Positions 9,590 through 16,324 of a stretch of 64,000 nucleotides of DNA are shown here, in pieces. The notes below the pieces were generated by a model. It saw nothing but the letters and a program-made list of their open reading frames with translations. It made no database searches and had not been told where the DNA came from. Within the stretch, counting starts at the first letter, position 1, and each line of letters opens with the position of its first letter. Origin of the DNA: an uncultured Planctomycetia bacterium (lineage in GTDB: Bacteria > Planctomycetota > Phycisphaerae > Phycisphaerales > SM1A02); NCBI GenBank assembly GCA_937871505.1, contig CALMPF010000007.1:62001-126000 (forward strand), written 5' to 3'. The translations under genes and the position numbers were made by a program.

Positions 9590-9901
9590 ATGGTCCACTT
9601 GGTCGCGGATGGCAGCGCGGTGCTCATTCCCGTCAAGGTCGTCCCCGGGGCGTCGCGCGACGCCCTCGTCGGAGCGCTCGGCGGGCGGCTCAAGGTGCGC
9701 GTCGCAGCGCCGCCGGAGGGAGGCCGGGCCAACGCCGCGCTCGTTGCCCTGCTCGCGGAGCGTCTCGGCCTCCGCCGCACGGCGCTCTCGGTGATCGTCG
9801 GCGCGGCCTCGCCGGAGAAGGTGATTCGCGCCGAGGGCATCGAGGCGCAGGAGGCCGCGCGCCGACTCGGGTTGGAAGCCCGCGGGGCGGCCGGGCGGTA
9901 G
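9590..9901 (+). CDS. DUF167 (YggU) family protein
   Basis: A 103-residue protein of the DUF167/YggU family, small alpha/beta proteins of unknown biochemical role. The family core is clear: I-P-V-K-V-V-P-G-A-S-R-D, then L-K-V-R-V-A-A-P-P-E-G-G-R-A-N-A-A-L, then a helix L-L-A-E-R-L-G-L and the strand A-L-S-V-I-V-G-A-A-S-P-E-K. The ATG at 9590 gives the usual family length; an in-frame TTG at 9539 would add 17 residues without family features. Transcription converges on uvrC 82 bp away. Confidence 0.85.
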   Translation: MVHLVADGSAVLIPVKVVPGASRDALVGALGGRLKVRVAAPPEGGRANAALVALLAERLGLRRTALSVIVGAASPEKVIRAEGIEAQEAARRLGLEARGAAGR

Positions 9902-9983
9902 CAGTCCGGCAGTCCGGCGCCCGGCGGAGCGGGGAGTGGTTCGCGAGCTCGGCGCGTCGGAGCAGACGGCCGCTTCCGCGCGG

Positions 9984-11783
9984 TCACTCGCCGAGCATCG
10001 ACTTGCGCCGCAGGATGTGGTGGTAGTGCTGGGCAAAGCGATGCGCCTCGTCGCGGATCGCCTGGCAGAGGCGGAGGCCGGGATTCTCGCGGCCGAGGCG
10101 GATCGGCTCGGAGCGGCGCTGCACGAAGATGATCTCCTCCTTCTTCGCGAGCGAGATCACCATCGGCGGATGGACCGAGAGCGCCTCGAATGCCCCGATC
10201 GCCGCGTGGAGCTGACCGAGGCCCCCGTCGATGAGGATCACGTCGGGGTAGAGCTCCTGCCCGGCGCCGGCCTCGCGGTAGCGGCGCGAGACGACCTCGC
10301 GGATCGCCTCATAGTCGTCGTTGCCGACGCTGCGGACCTTGAAGCGTCGATATCCATCCTTGAACGGACGCCCATCGATGAAGCAGACTTTCGAGCCGAC
10401 GGTCTCATCGCCTCCGAGATGCGCGATGTCGATCGCCTCCATGCACCGGATCGGCGCGTCGAGCCGGAGCGTCCGCTGAAGCGACCGGAGCCCCTGGGCC
10501 GGATCGCCTGAGAAGATCGTCACCTCCGGCTGCCAGTCGAAGGCGCCCTCCCGGGCGCCGCGGATCGCCTTGCGGTCGCGGTCTCCGAGGCGGTCGATCG
10601 CCTTGATCTGATCGCGCAGGACCGCGGCCCGCTCGAACTCGCGGCGCTCCGCCGCCGCCCGCATCTCCGCCTCGAGCTCGCGGAGCATCGTGCTGCGCCT
10701 GGAGCCGACGAAACGGAGGAAGCGGTCGATGTCCTCGCGATATCCGTCGACGCCGATGCGGTTCGCGCAGGGCGCCGTGCACTGGCCGATGGCGTGGAGC
10801 AGGCAGGGCCGGAATCGGTCGTTGCGCGGATCGCCCGCGACGATCTCCAGCTCGCAGGTGCGATAGCGGAAGACCCGCTGGAGCACCTGGATCGCCTCGC
10901 GCAGCGATGAGACGCTGGTGAAGGGTCCGAAGAGCCGCGCTCCGCGGAAGCGTTCGTCGGTCGGATTCCGGGTGAGGTACACGCCGGGGAAATCGTCCCG
11001 CATCGTCACCGCCAGGTACGGGTAGGACTTGTCGTCCAGCAGCCGGACGTTGAACCGCGGGCGGGTGTCCTTGATGAGGCGATTCTCCATGAGCATCGCC
11101 TCCCACTCGCTCTCGCAGGGGATCACGTCGAAATCGGCGACCACGGCGAGCATCGGCTGCTTCTTGAAGCCGAGGTCGGCGCTGGGAACGAAGTACGAGG
11201 AGACCCGGCTCGGGAGCACGCCAGCCTTCCCGATGTAGATCACGCGGCCCTCCGAGTCCTTCATCAGGTAGACCCCGGGGACGCGGGGCAGGTCTCGGGC
11301 CTTGCGCAGGAGCGTCTCGATTCGATCGGCGGAGGCAGCGCCTCCCCCAGTCGCCTCGACGCGCGTCGCATCCGAGGTCGGAAGAGCCGAACCGCTCTTC
11401 CGGGGCTTCGGAGGCTTCCGGGCCTTCGGGGGCTTCCCGCCCTGAGCTTCGGGACGGGCGAACCCGCCGGACTGATCTTGGGCAGCGGTCGGCGCCGCGC
11501 GTCCGACCCGCTTCGGCGGGGCGGGGGGCTCCTCATCGGGCGACTGCGGCTGGCGGCTCGGCGACATCTCGGGAGTCGTGCGTTGGTGCGAGCCCACAGA
11601 TGGGGCCAGATCGCGGCCAGAGAGGCGGGACGCGGCGGCTGCGCCGGGCGCCGCGACGCAGCGGCTTCCGCGGCCGCGGCGGCTGCCCCGCCCCCCCGCC
11701 GCGCGGGTCGTCGCGGGGCGGTCGGGCCGGGCGAGCCGTTCGTTCGACGCGAGAAGCCTGTATCCCCGTGCGACCTCCGTCAT
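9984..11783 (-). CDS. uvrC: UvrABC excinuclease subunit C, lacking the C-terminal HhH domain
   Basis: A 599-residue UvrC, which makes both incisions in nucleotide excision repair. A ~165-residue basic, Pro/Lys-rich leader comes first. The GIY-YIG nuclease starts at ~169 (G-V-Y-L-M-K-D, V-I-Y-I-G-K-A, R-V-S-S-Y-F, and the Glu of E-A-M-L-M-E-N). The UVR helix pair is at ~380 (R-R-E-F-E-R-A-A-V-L-R-D-Q-I). The RNase H-like 5' nuclease follows with its acidic and His residues (E-A-I-D-I-A-H, N-D-D-Y-E-A-I-R, D-V-I-L-I-D-G-G, R-D-E-A-H-R-F-A). The protein stops ~15 residues later, so the tandem helix-hairpin-helix found at this end in E. coli UvrC is absent. ATG 11783 is chosen for a GGGAGG ten bases upstream; ATG 11567 is the alternative. 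Confidence 0.9.
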   Translation of the reverse strand: MTEVARGYRLLASNERLARPDRPATTRAAGGRGSRRGRGSRCVAAPGAAAASRLSGRDLAPSVGSHQRTTPEMSPSRQPQSPDEEPPAPPKRVGRAAPTAAQDQSGGFARPEAQGGKPPKARKPPKPRKSGSALPTSDATRVEATGGGAASADRIETLLRKARDLPRVPGVYLMKDSEGRVIYIGKAGVLPSRVSSYFVPSADLGFKKQPMLAVVADFDVIPCESEWEAMLMENRLIKDTRPRFNVRLLDDKSYPYLAVTMRDDFPGVYLTRNPTDERFRGARLFGPFTSVSSLREAIQVLQRVFRYRTCELEIVAGDPRNDRFRPCLLHAIGQCTAPCANRIGVDGYREDIDRFLRFVGSRRSTMLRELEAEMRAAAERREFERAAVLRDQIKAIDRLGDRDRKAIRGAREGAFDWQPEVTIFSGDPAQGLRSLQRTLRLDAPIRCMEAIDIAHLGGDETVGSKVCFIDGRPFKDGYRRFKVRSVGNDDYEAIREVVSRRYREAGAGQELYPDVILIDGGLGQLHAAIGAFEALSVHPPMVISLAKKEEIIFVQRRSEPIRLGRENPGLRLCQAIRDEAHRFAQHYHHILRRKSMLGE

Positions 11784-11793
11784 CGTAGAGAAG

Positions 11794-11799
11794 CCTCCC
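11794..11799 (-). promoter_or_regulatory. Shine-Dalgarno site GGGAGG for uvrC
   Basis: On the minus strand GGGAGG is followed by ten bases and ATG at 11783. It supports that start over the in-frame TTG at 11849 and the ATG at 11567. Confidence 0.45.
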
Positions 11800-11933
11800 C
11801 AACTCGGAGGAGCCCTCGGCGTCGGTCGCTCCCCCGGACGATGCCCCAAGGCGGGAGCGCGGGAGCCGGGGGGCGGAAGAGGCTGGTCCGAGTTGGGCGG
11901 CGGAATACTGAATCGGCCTTCCGTGTTCCCCCG

Positions 11934-11939
11934 TATACT
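11934..11939 (+). promoter_or_regulatory. Possible -10 element (TATACT) of the Cys-rich lipoprotein gene
   Basis: TATACT is close to the bacterial -10 consensus and stands out in this GC-rich DNA. No good -35 is visible 16-18 bp upstream. If used, the transcript would carry a leader of roughly 200 nt before the ATG at 12147. Confidence 0.35.
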
Positions 11940-11965
11940 CCGCGTCGTTTCAGAACCTGATCGGG

Positions 11966-11987
11966 GCCGTTTCCGTCCGGAAGCGGC
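11966..11987 (+). other. Hairpin in the leader of the Cys-rich lipoprotein gene
   Basis: GCCGTTTCCG and CGGAAGCGGC can pair over ten positions with one G-T pair and a very short loop, flanked by CCTG/CAGG. It lies about 30 nt downstream of the TATACT box, inside the 207 nt before the gene. The remainder of the 11784-12146 gap contains GC-rich sequence that may be structured. I could not match it to a known riboswitch class. Confidence 0.35.
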
Positions 11988-12146
11988 TGAGAACAGGTCG
12001 GCGCAAGTCCCCGCAAGACCGTCCGGTCGCAGCCTTTGGCAGGCCGACTGGCGTCTTGAACGTTCGGCGGGTCGAGAGACGCATCCGACCCCCGGCTTTC
12101 ACCCAAGAAACCTTCGTTCAACCCACGCCAAGGAGAGCCCTTTCCA

Positions 12147-12608
12147 ATGAAGCTGTTCGCCCCGATCGCCGCGTTCTGTCTGGCCGCCACCCTCATCGGC
12201 TGCGAGACCACTCCGAAGACCGAGTCGACCGTCTCCCCCGCTGCCGTCAGCGCCGAGGGCTCCTGCGCGAAGAGCTGCGCCAGCTCGTGCGGCGAGAAGG
12301 CCGCCTGCGGCGACAAGGGCTCCGCCGGGGCGTCGATGGGCGCCGTCGACAGCAAGTCCTGCACCAAGCCCTGCGACAAGGCTGCGACCTGCCCGATGAG
12401 CGGCGCGTCGATGGGCGCCGTCGGCGAGACCAAGTCGAGCTGCGCGAAGCCCTGCTCGAAGCCCTGCGACTCCGGCGCCGCGATGGGTGCCGTGAGCGAG
12501 ACCAAGTCCTCCTGCTCGAAGCCATGCGGCTCGGGCGCGTCGATGGGCGCCGTCAGCGAGACCAAGTCGAGCTGCGCCAAGTCCTGCTCGAAGCCCTGCG
12601 CGAAGTGA
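12147..12608 (+). CDS. Small Cys-rich repeat lipoprotein
   Basis: A 153-residue lipoprotein I do not recognise as a named family. The signal sequence ends A-T-L-I-G-C with lipobox Cys19. The mature protein has 15 further Cys residues in S-C-x-K-P/S-C and K-P-C pairs, arranged around four copies of a G-A-S/A-M-G-A-V unit, three of which continue into E-T-K-S-S-C. There are no aromatic residues after the signal peptide. The Cys pairs suggest metal binding or extensive disulfides at the cell surface; neither is shown. AAGGAG lies eleven bases before the ATG. A strong hairpin at 12694 ends the unit, so it is probably transcribed alone. Copy-number variation of the repeats between strains would be expected. 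Confidence 0.75.
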   Translation: MKLFAPIAAFCLAATLIGCETTPKTESTVSPAAVSAEGSCAKSCASSCGEKAACGDKGSAGASMGAVDSKSCTKPCDKAATCPMSGASMGAVGETKSSCAKPCSKPCDSGAAMGAVSETKSSCSKPCGSGASMGAVSETKSSCAKSCSKPCAK

Positions 12609-12693
12609 CGTTCCAGCCACGTCCAGACCACTCCCGCGGCTCGGCCTGACCGGCGATTCGTCGCCAGAACAGCCGACCGCGGATCAGGATCCT

Positions 12694-12721
12694 GCGATGC
12701 CCGCCGCTCGGCGGGCATCGC
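12694..12721 (+). terminator. Terminator hairpin after the Cys-rich lipoprotein gene
   Basis: GCGATGCCCGCCG pairs perfectly with CGGCGGGCATCGC around two central bases, followed by a short T-containing stretch. It lies 85 bp after the stop and 69 bp before the next gene. Confidence 0.65.
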
Positions 12722-12789
12722 TGTTCATGCCGCCTCGCCGGCGGCTCTGGTCATCTCGCCGGACACCCCACCACCCGGAGCCTCCCCTG

Positions 12790-13308
12790 ATGCGACCCTC
12801 GACCGTGACCCTCGCCCGACTCGCGCTCTCGGCCACCCTCGGTGCCGCGCTCCTTGGCGGATGCGCCGCGAAGGACGGCGCCCACGACGGCTGGACCCGC
12901 TTCGGCGCCGCCGGCGCCTCGAGCGAGCACTCCCCGACCGTCGCCCTCGGTTCCCTCCGCGGCGATGAGCGCTCCATCGCGATCGAGGGGACGATCGAGG
13001 AGGTCTGCCTCGTCAAGGGCTGCTGGATCGTTCTCCGCGACGACGCGGGCAGGCAGGTCTTCGTCCGCTTCCGAGACTACGGCTTCTTCGTCCCGCGGAA
13101 CGCCGCAGGACATCGCGCGGTGCTCCTCGGCGATGCGCGCGTGGTGACCGTGAGCGTCGATCAGCTCCGCCACTTCGCCGAGGACGCGGGACGCTCGCCG
13201 ACCGAGATCGCGGCGATCACTCAGCCCGAGCAGCGGCTCGAGTTCCTCGCCGACACCGTCTGGATCGAGGGCGCGGGGCTTGAGCCGCCCTACCCCCAAA
13301 GGCGGTGA
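12790..13308 (+). CDS. DUF4920-domain lipoprotein
   Basis: A 172-residue protein. The N-terminal signal ends L-L-G-G-C with lipobox Cys25. The middle carries the DUF4920 core: I-A-I-E-G-T-I-E-E-V-C-L-V-K-G-C-W-I-V-L, where the C-x-x-x-G-C-W motif is characteristic, then V-F-V-R-F-R-D-Y-G-F-F-V-P and G-D-A-R-V. This is an OB-like beta domain of unknown function, found in exported proteins. The two conserved Cys may bind metal or form a disulfide, but this is inference. The frame extends upstream to 12697, but the terminator hairpin there and the good signal peptide argue for ATG 12790. A hairpin at 13349 probably ends transcription. Confidence 0.8.
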   Translation: MRPSTVTLARLALSATLGAALLGGCAAKDGAHDGWTRFGAAGASSEHSPTVALGSLRGDERSIAIEGTIEEVCLVKGCWIVLRDDAGRQVFVRFRDYGFFVPRNAAGHRAVLLGDARVVTVSVDQLRHFAEDAGRSPTEIAAITQPEQRLEFLADTVWIEGAGLEPPYPQRR

Positions 13309-13348
13309 GCCGGAGCGCGAAGCGGATCGCGGCATGGCCGGGCGGACG

Positions 13349-13371
13349 GGGCGGCACCCGATGTGCCGCCC
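13349..13371 (+). terminator. Hairpin after the DUF4920 gene
   Basis: GGGCGGCAC and GTGCCGCCC form a perfect 9-bp stem with a 5-nt loop, 40 bp after the stop codon. No T-run follows, so this is a terminator-like hairpin rather than a classical intrinsic terminator. Confidence 0.5.
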
Positions 13372-13497
13372 GGCGCTGCAAAGGCTGCACGACGCCGTGG
13401 CCGGACCGCGCGCAGCCACGCGTCGCCGCGGCGTCCCTCGTGCGCTCATCGCGCGTCCGTCTTGCGTTTGGGAGGGCGATCGAGCACGATCCGCAGC

Positions 13498-14874
13498 ATG
13501 ACCGACGCGTTCCGCGCCGATGTCGCGCCGCTCGCACCGCCTGGCGTCCGCTCCCCCTTGCTCCTCCGCGGCGGACGGGTGATCGATCCGGCATCGGGAC
13601 TGGACGCCACCGCCGATGTGCTCGTGGTCGATGGTCGCATCGCCGCGGTCGCGCCGCGGAGGCTCGACGCGCCGCCGGGAACGAGCATCCTCGATCTTGA
13701 GGGGTCGATCGTCGCACCCGGGCTCATCGACATCCACGTTCACTTCCGCGAGCCGGGGCAGGAGCACAAGGAAGACCTCGCCTCGGGAGGCGCGGCGGCG
13801 CTCGCGGGCGGCTTCACCAGCGTCTGCTGCATGCCGAACACGCGCCCCGCGCTGGACACGCCGCAGCTCGTGGAGTTCATCCGGCTCAAGGGAGCGGCCC
13901 TCCGACAGTGTCGAGTCCATCCCGTCGGCGCCGCGACGATCGGGCGGACCGGCGAGACGCTTGCGCCGATCGGGGCGATGGCGGCGGCGGGCGCCGTGGC
14001 CTTCTCCGACGACGGCGACGGGATCGCATCCGCAGGGATGATGCTCAAGGTGCTGCACACGTGCCGCGCCGTGGGGCGCCCCTTCATGCAGCACTGCCAG
14101 GATGCCTCCCTCACCCCCGGCGGCGTGATGAACGCAGGACCGCTCGCCGTGCGCCTCGGCCTCGCTGGATGGCCGCGGCTCGCCGAGGAAATCATGATCG
14201 AGCGCGACCTGCGCCTCAACCGCGACGTCGGCGCCGCGTACCACGCCCAGCACCTCAGCTCCGGCGGCTCGGTCGAGCTCATCCGGGCGGCCCGCGCGAG
14301 GGGAGAGCCTGTCTCGGCCGAAGTCGCGCCGCACCACCTGCTTCTGACTGAGGAAGCCTGCGCGACCTACGACACCAACGCCAAGATGAACCCCCCGCTG
14401 CGGAGTGCGCAGGACATCGCCCTGCTCAAGCAGGGCATCGCCGACGGGACCATCACCGTGCTCGCCACCGATCACGCGCCGCACGCCGTCGACGAGAAGG
14501 GCCTCGACTTCAACGCGGCGCCGTTCGGCATCATCGGTCTTGAGGGCGCCGTGCCGCTCTATGCGAAGGCGCTCGTCGCCGACGGCGTCATCGACTGGCC
14601 GCGGCTGATCGCCCTCATGACGATCAAACCGGCGCGGCTCGTCGGCCTCGATCGGGCGGGGTACGGCGCACTCCGCGTCGGTGGACCCGCCGACATCACC
14701 GCGATCGACCCGACCGAGCGCTGGACCATCGATGCGGCGGCGTTCCGCTCGCGCAGCCGCAACGCTCCCTTCGACGGCTGGGCGGTCGAGGCTCGTCCGA
14801 TCGTGACGATCGTCGACGGCGAGCTCCGGATGCTCCACGACCCGGACGGCCTGCGACTCAAGCCAGGGGCATAG
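13498..14874 (+). CDS. pyrC: Dihydroorotase (type I amidohydrolase)
   Basis: 458 residues, normal for a class I dihydroorotase, which closes N-carbamoyl-aspartate to dihydroorotate in pyrimidine synthesis. The amidohydrolase barrel shows the metal motif I-D-I-H-V-H-F-R-E-P-G (His80 and His82), the substrate loop C-M-P-N-T-R-P, conserved histidines in H-C-Q-D and Y-H-A-Q-H-L-S-S, and the catalytic Asp in A-T-D-H-A-P-H. The N-terminal beta domain begins L-L-L-R-G-G-R-V-I-D-P. In place of the usual carboxylated Lys the aligned region reads A-V-A-F-S-D-D-G, as in other type I enzymes. The ATG at 13498 fits the family start; the 45 upstream codons in frame are basic low complexity. No other pyrimidine gene is adjacent. 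Confidence 0.95.
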   Translation: MTDAFRADVAPLAPPGVRSPLLLRGGRVIDPASGLDATADVLVVDGRIAAVAPRRLDAPPGTSILDLEGSIVAPGLIDIHVHFREPGQEHKEDLASGGAAALAGGFTSVCCMPNTRPALDTPQLVEFIRLKGAALRQCRVHPVGAATIGRTGETLAPIGAMAAAGAVAFSDDGDGIASAGMMLKVLHTCRAVGRPFMQHCQDASLTPGGVMNAGPLAVRLGLAGWPRLAEEIMIERDLRLNRDVGAAYHAQHLSSGGSVELIRAARARGEPVSAEVAPHHLLLTEEACATYDTNAKMNPPLRSAQDIALLKQGIADGTITVLATDHAPHAVDEKGLDFNAAPFGIIGLEGAVPLYAKALVADGVIDWPRLIALMTIKPARLVGLDRAGYGALRVGGPADITAIDPTERWTIDAAAFRSRSRNAPFDGWAVEARPIVTIVDGELRMLHDPDGLRLKPGA

Positions 14875-15074
14875 ACAGCTCGGCTGTCGTCCCCCCGGGG
14901 CTCGCTGCTGCGCGGCGATCGCAGGTCAACGGGGTTGCCGACGCGCTCGGATGCGATCGACGCGCCTCGTGACGGCGACGCCGCCCTCCTGACGACGAGT
15001 TCGCCCTGACGAGAGCCTCGCGAATCGGCGAGCCGGAGGTCACGCGCGCCTGACCGCGCGCACGCACGCGCGGC

Positions 15075-15090
15075 GCGCGGGCGCCCGCGC
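15075..15090. terminator. GC palindrome between convergent genes
   Basis: GCGCGGGCGCCCGCGC is a perfect 16-bp palindrome just beyond the stop of the membrane hydrolase gene and ~200 bp after pyrC. It may serve as a shared transcription end, although such palindromes are not rare at this GC content. Confidence 0.3.
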
Positions 15091-15095
15091 TCCCG

Positions 15096-16148
15096 TCACT
15101 CGCGATCGCGCCCCATCACCTCGGACCAGAGCCGTTGCAGGGTCGCCCGGTCGCGGTCCATCAGGCCCACCCACTCGAGCGGCGCGACCGGGTCGCCCGG
15201 GCGAGCGGCGATCCCCCAGAGCGGCGAGAAGCCGTCGGATGAGACGCTGTAGCGATGGTCCGCGAGCACGAAGTTCGCCCACGCCGAGGTGGGCGGCTCC
15301 CCCGCGAAGCCGAGCCAGCCATCGGCGAAGCGATCGAAGACCTCGAAGACGCGCGCCGCGCGGGCCGCCGTCTCCTCGTCCGGCCAGATCAGGGCATCGG
15401 GCTCGATGAGGGCGATCGCCTCGCCATCGCGCAGCTCGGCGGCGCCGAAGTAGGGCACGCGGACCGCGGCGGCGCGGGCGATGCGGCGTCCCTGCTCGTC
15501 GCGCGTCTCGCGCAGCGTGCGCCAGAGTATCGTGTTGCCGAGCGTCGGAAGCACCCTGATCCGCTCCACCTCCTCGCCGCCGGCGGCGATGTGGGCTTCG
15601 AGCGCCGCCCGCGCCCGAAGGTGCTGCACGGCGCCGAGCGAGAGGACCGCGATCGCCCACGCGAGACCGACCTGGGCCGCCCGGGGCGAGTTCCGCCAGC
15701 AGGCGACCGCGACCGCGACCAGCAGCGGCAGCGTGAACATCGGATCGACGATCGCGATGATGTCCCAGGCGCTGCGCTCGCCGGTGAAGGGCCACCAGAG
15801 ATGCGTGCCGAACGAGGTGCAGGTGTCGAGCAACGTGTGGCTCGCGGCGGCGACGAGCCCCGCGGCGAAGAGCGGCTTCCAGCGCTGCCGCCACGCGCTC
15901 GAGAGCATCCAGGGGAGGATCGCGATGGCGGCGATGAGCGGGACGGCGATCGCCGCGTGCGTCGCGTGACGGTGGAACTCCCATGGCAGCGCCGGGTCGA
16001 CGAGGTTCGGGATCGCCTTGTCGAGAACGTCGCCGTCGGGAAGCACCCCCGCGACGATGCCGACGGCGAACGCGTGGCGACCGAGGCGGCGGCCGAGAAG
16101 AGCGCCCGCAGCCGCGGCGCCGAGCATGGCATGGGAGATCGGGTCCAT
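15096..16148 (-). CDS. Membrane-bound metal-dependent hydrolase, YdjM/DUF457 family
   Basis: A 350-residue polytopic protein of the YdjM/YbcI family (predicted membrane-bound metal-dependent hydrolase; E. coli YdjM is LexA-regulated). Conserved metal-ligand-like motifs are M-D-P-I-S-H-A-M-L-G at the start, V-L-P-D-G-D-V-L-D, F-H-R-H-A-T-H-A and S-H-T-L-L-D-T-C-T-S, the last giving the H-x-x-L-D pattern. Four or five membrane segments lie in residues 1-190 (for example W-D-I-I-A-I-V-D-P-M-F and L-P-L-L-V-A-V-A-V-A). The C-terminal ~150 residues form a soluble domain. The true substrate is unknown for the whole family, though a lipid-type substrate is plausible. It converges on pyrC and diverges from the next gene. 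Confidence 0.8.
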   Translation of the reverse strand: MDPISHAMLGAAAAGALLGRRLGRHAFAVGIVAGVLPDGDVLDKAIPNLVDPALPWEFHRHATHAAIAVPLIAAIAILPWMLSSAWRQRWKPLFAAGLVAAASHTLLDTCTSFGTHLWWPFTGERSAWDIIAIVDPMFTLPLLVAVAVACWRNSPRAAQVGLAWAIAVLSLGAVQHLRARAALEAHIAAGGEEVERIRVLPTLGNTILWRTLRETRDEQGRRIARAAAVRVPYFGAAELRDGEAIALIEPDALIWPDEETAARAARVFEVFDRFADGWLGFAGEPPTSAWANFVLADHRYSVSSDGFSPLWGIAARPGDPVAPLEWVGLMDRDRATLQRLWSEVMGRDRE

Positions 16149-16324
16149 CGGGCGAGCGTATTCGACGGCCCTGCCGCGCGCGGATCCGCCCTCGCGCGAC
16201 GAGAGGCGGCAAGCGCTTCGGCGCCTCCTCGCGCGCGCCGAGGCGGCGGGGCGTGCGCCGTCGCAGGCGAGCCCGAGAGAACTACGCTCCCCCGCTCCCT
16301 CTCCGCGGAGCCTGAGCTCCTCTC

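Noticed and set aside
11941..12146. Possible riboswitch (cobalamin or cyclic-di-GMP type) in the leader of the Cys-rich lipoprotein gene
   Set aside because: A few short matches to conserved boxes are present, but their order and spacing do not fit either consensus. Only a structured leader is claimed.
12147..12608. Metallothionein as the identity of the Cys-rich lipoprotein
   Set aside because: The protein is a lipoprotein with K-P-C/S-C-x-K repeats, not the C-x-C and C-x-x-C clusters of known metallothioneins. Metal binding is only a possibility.
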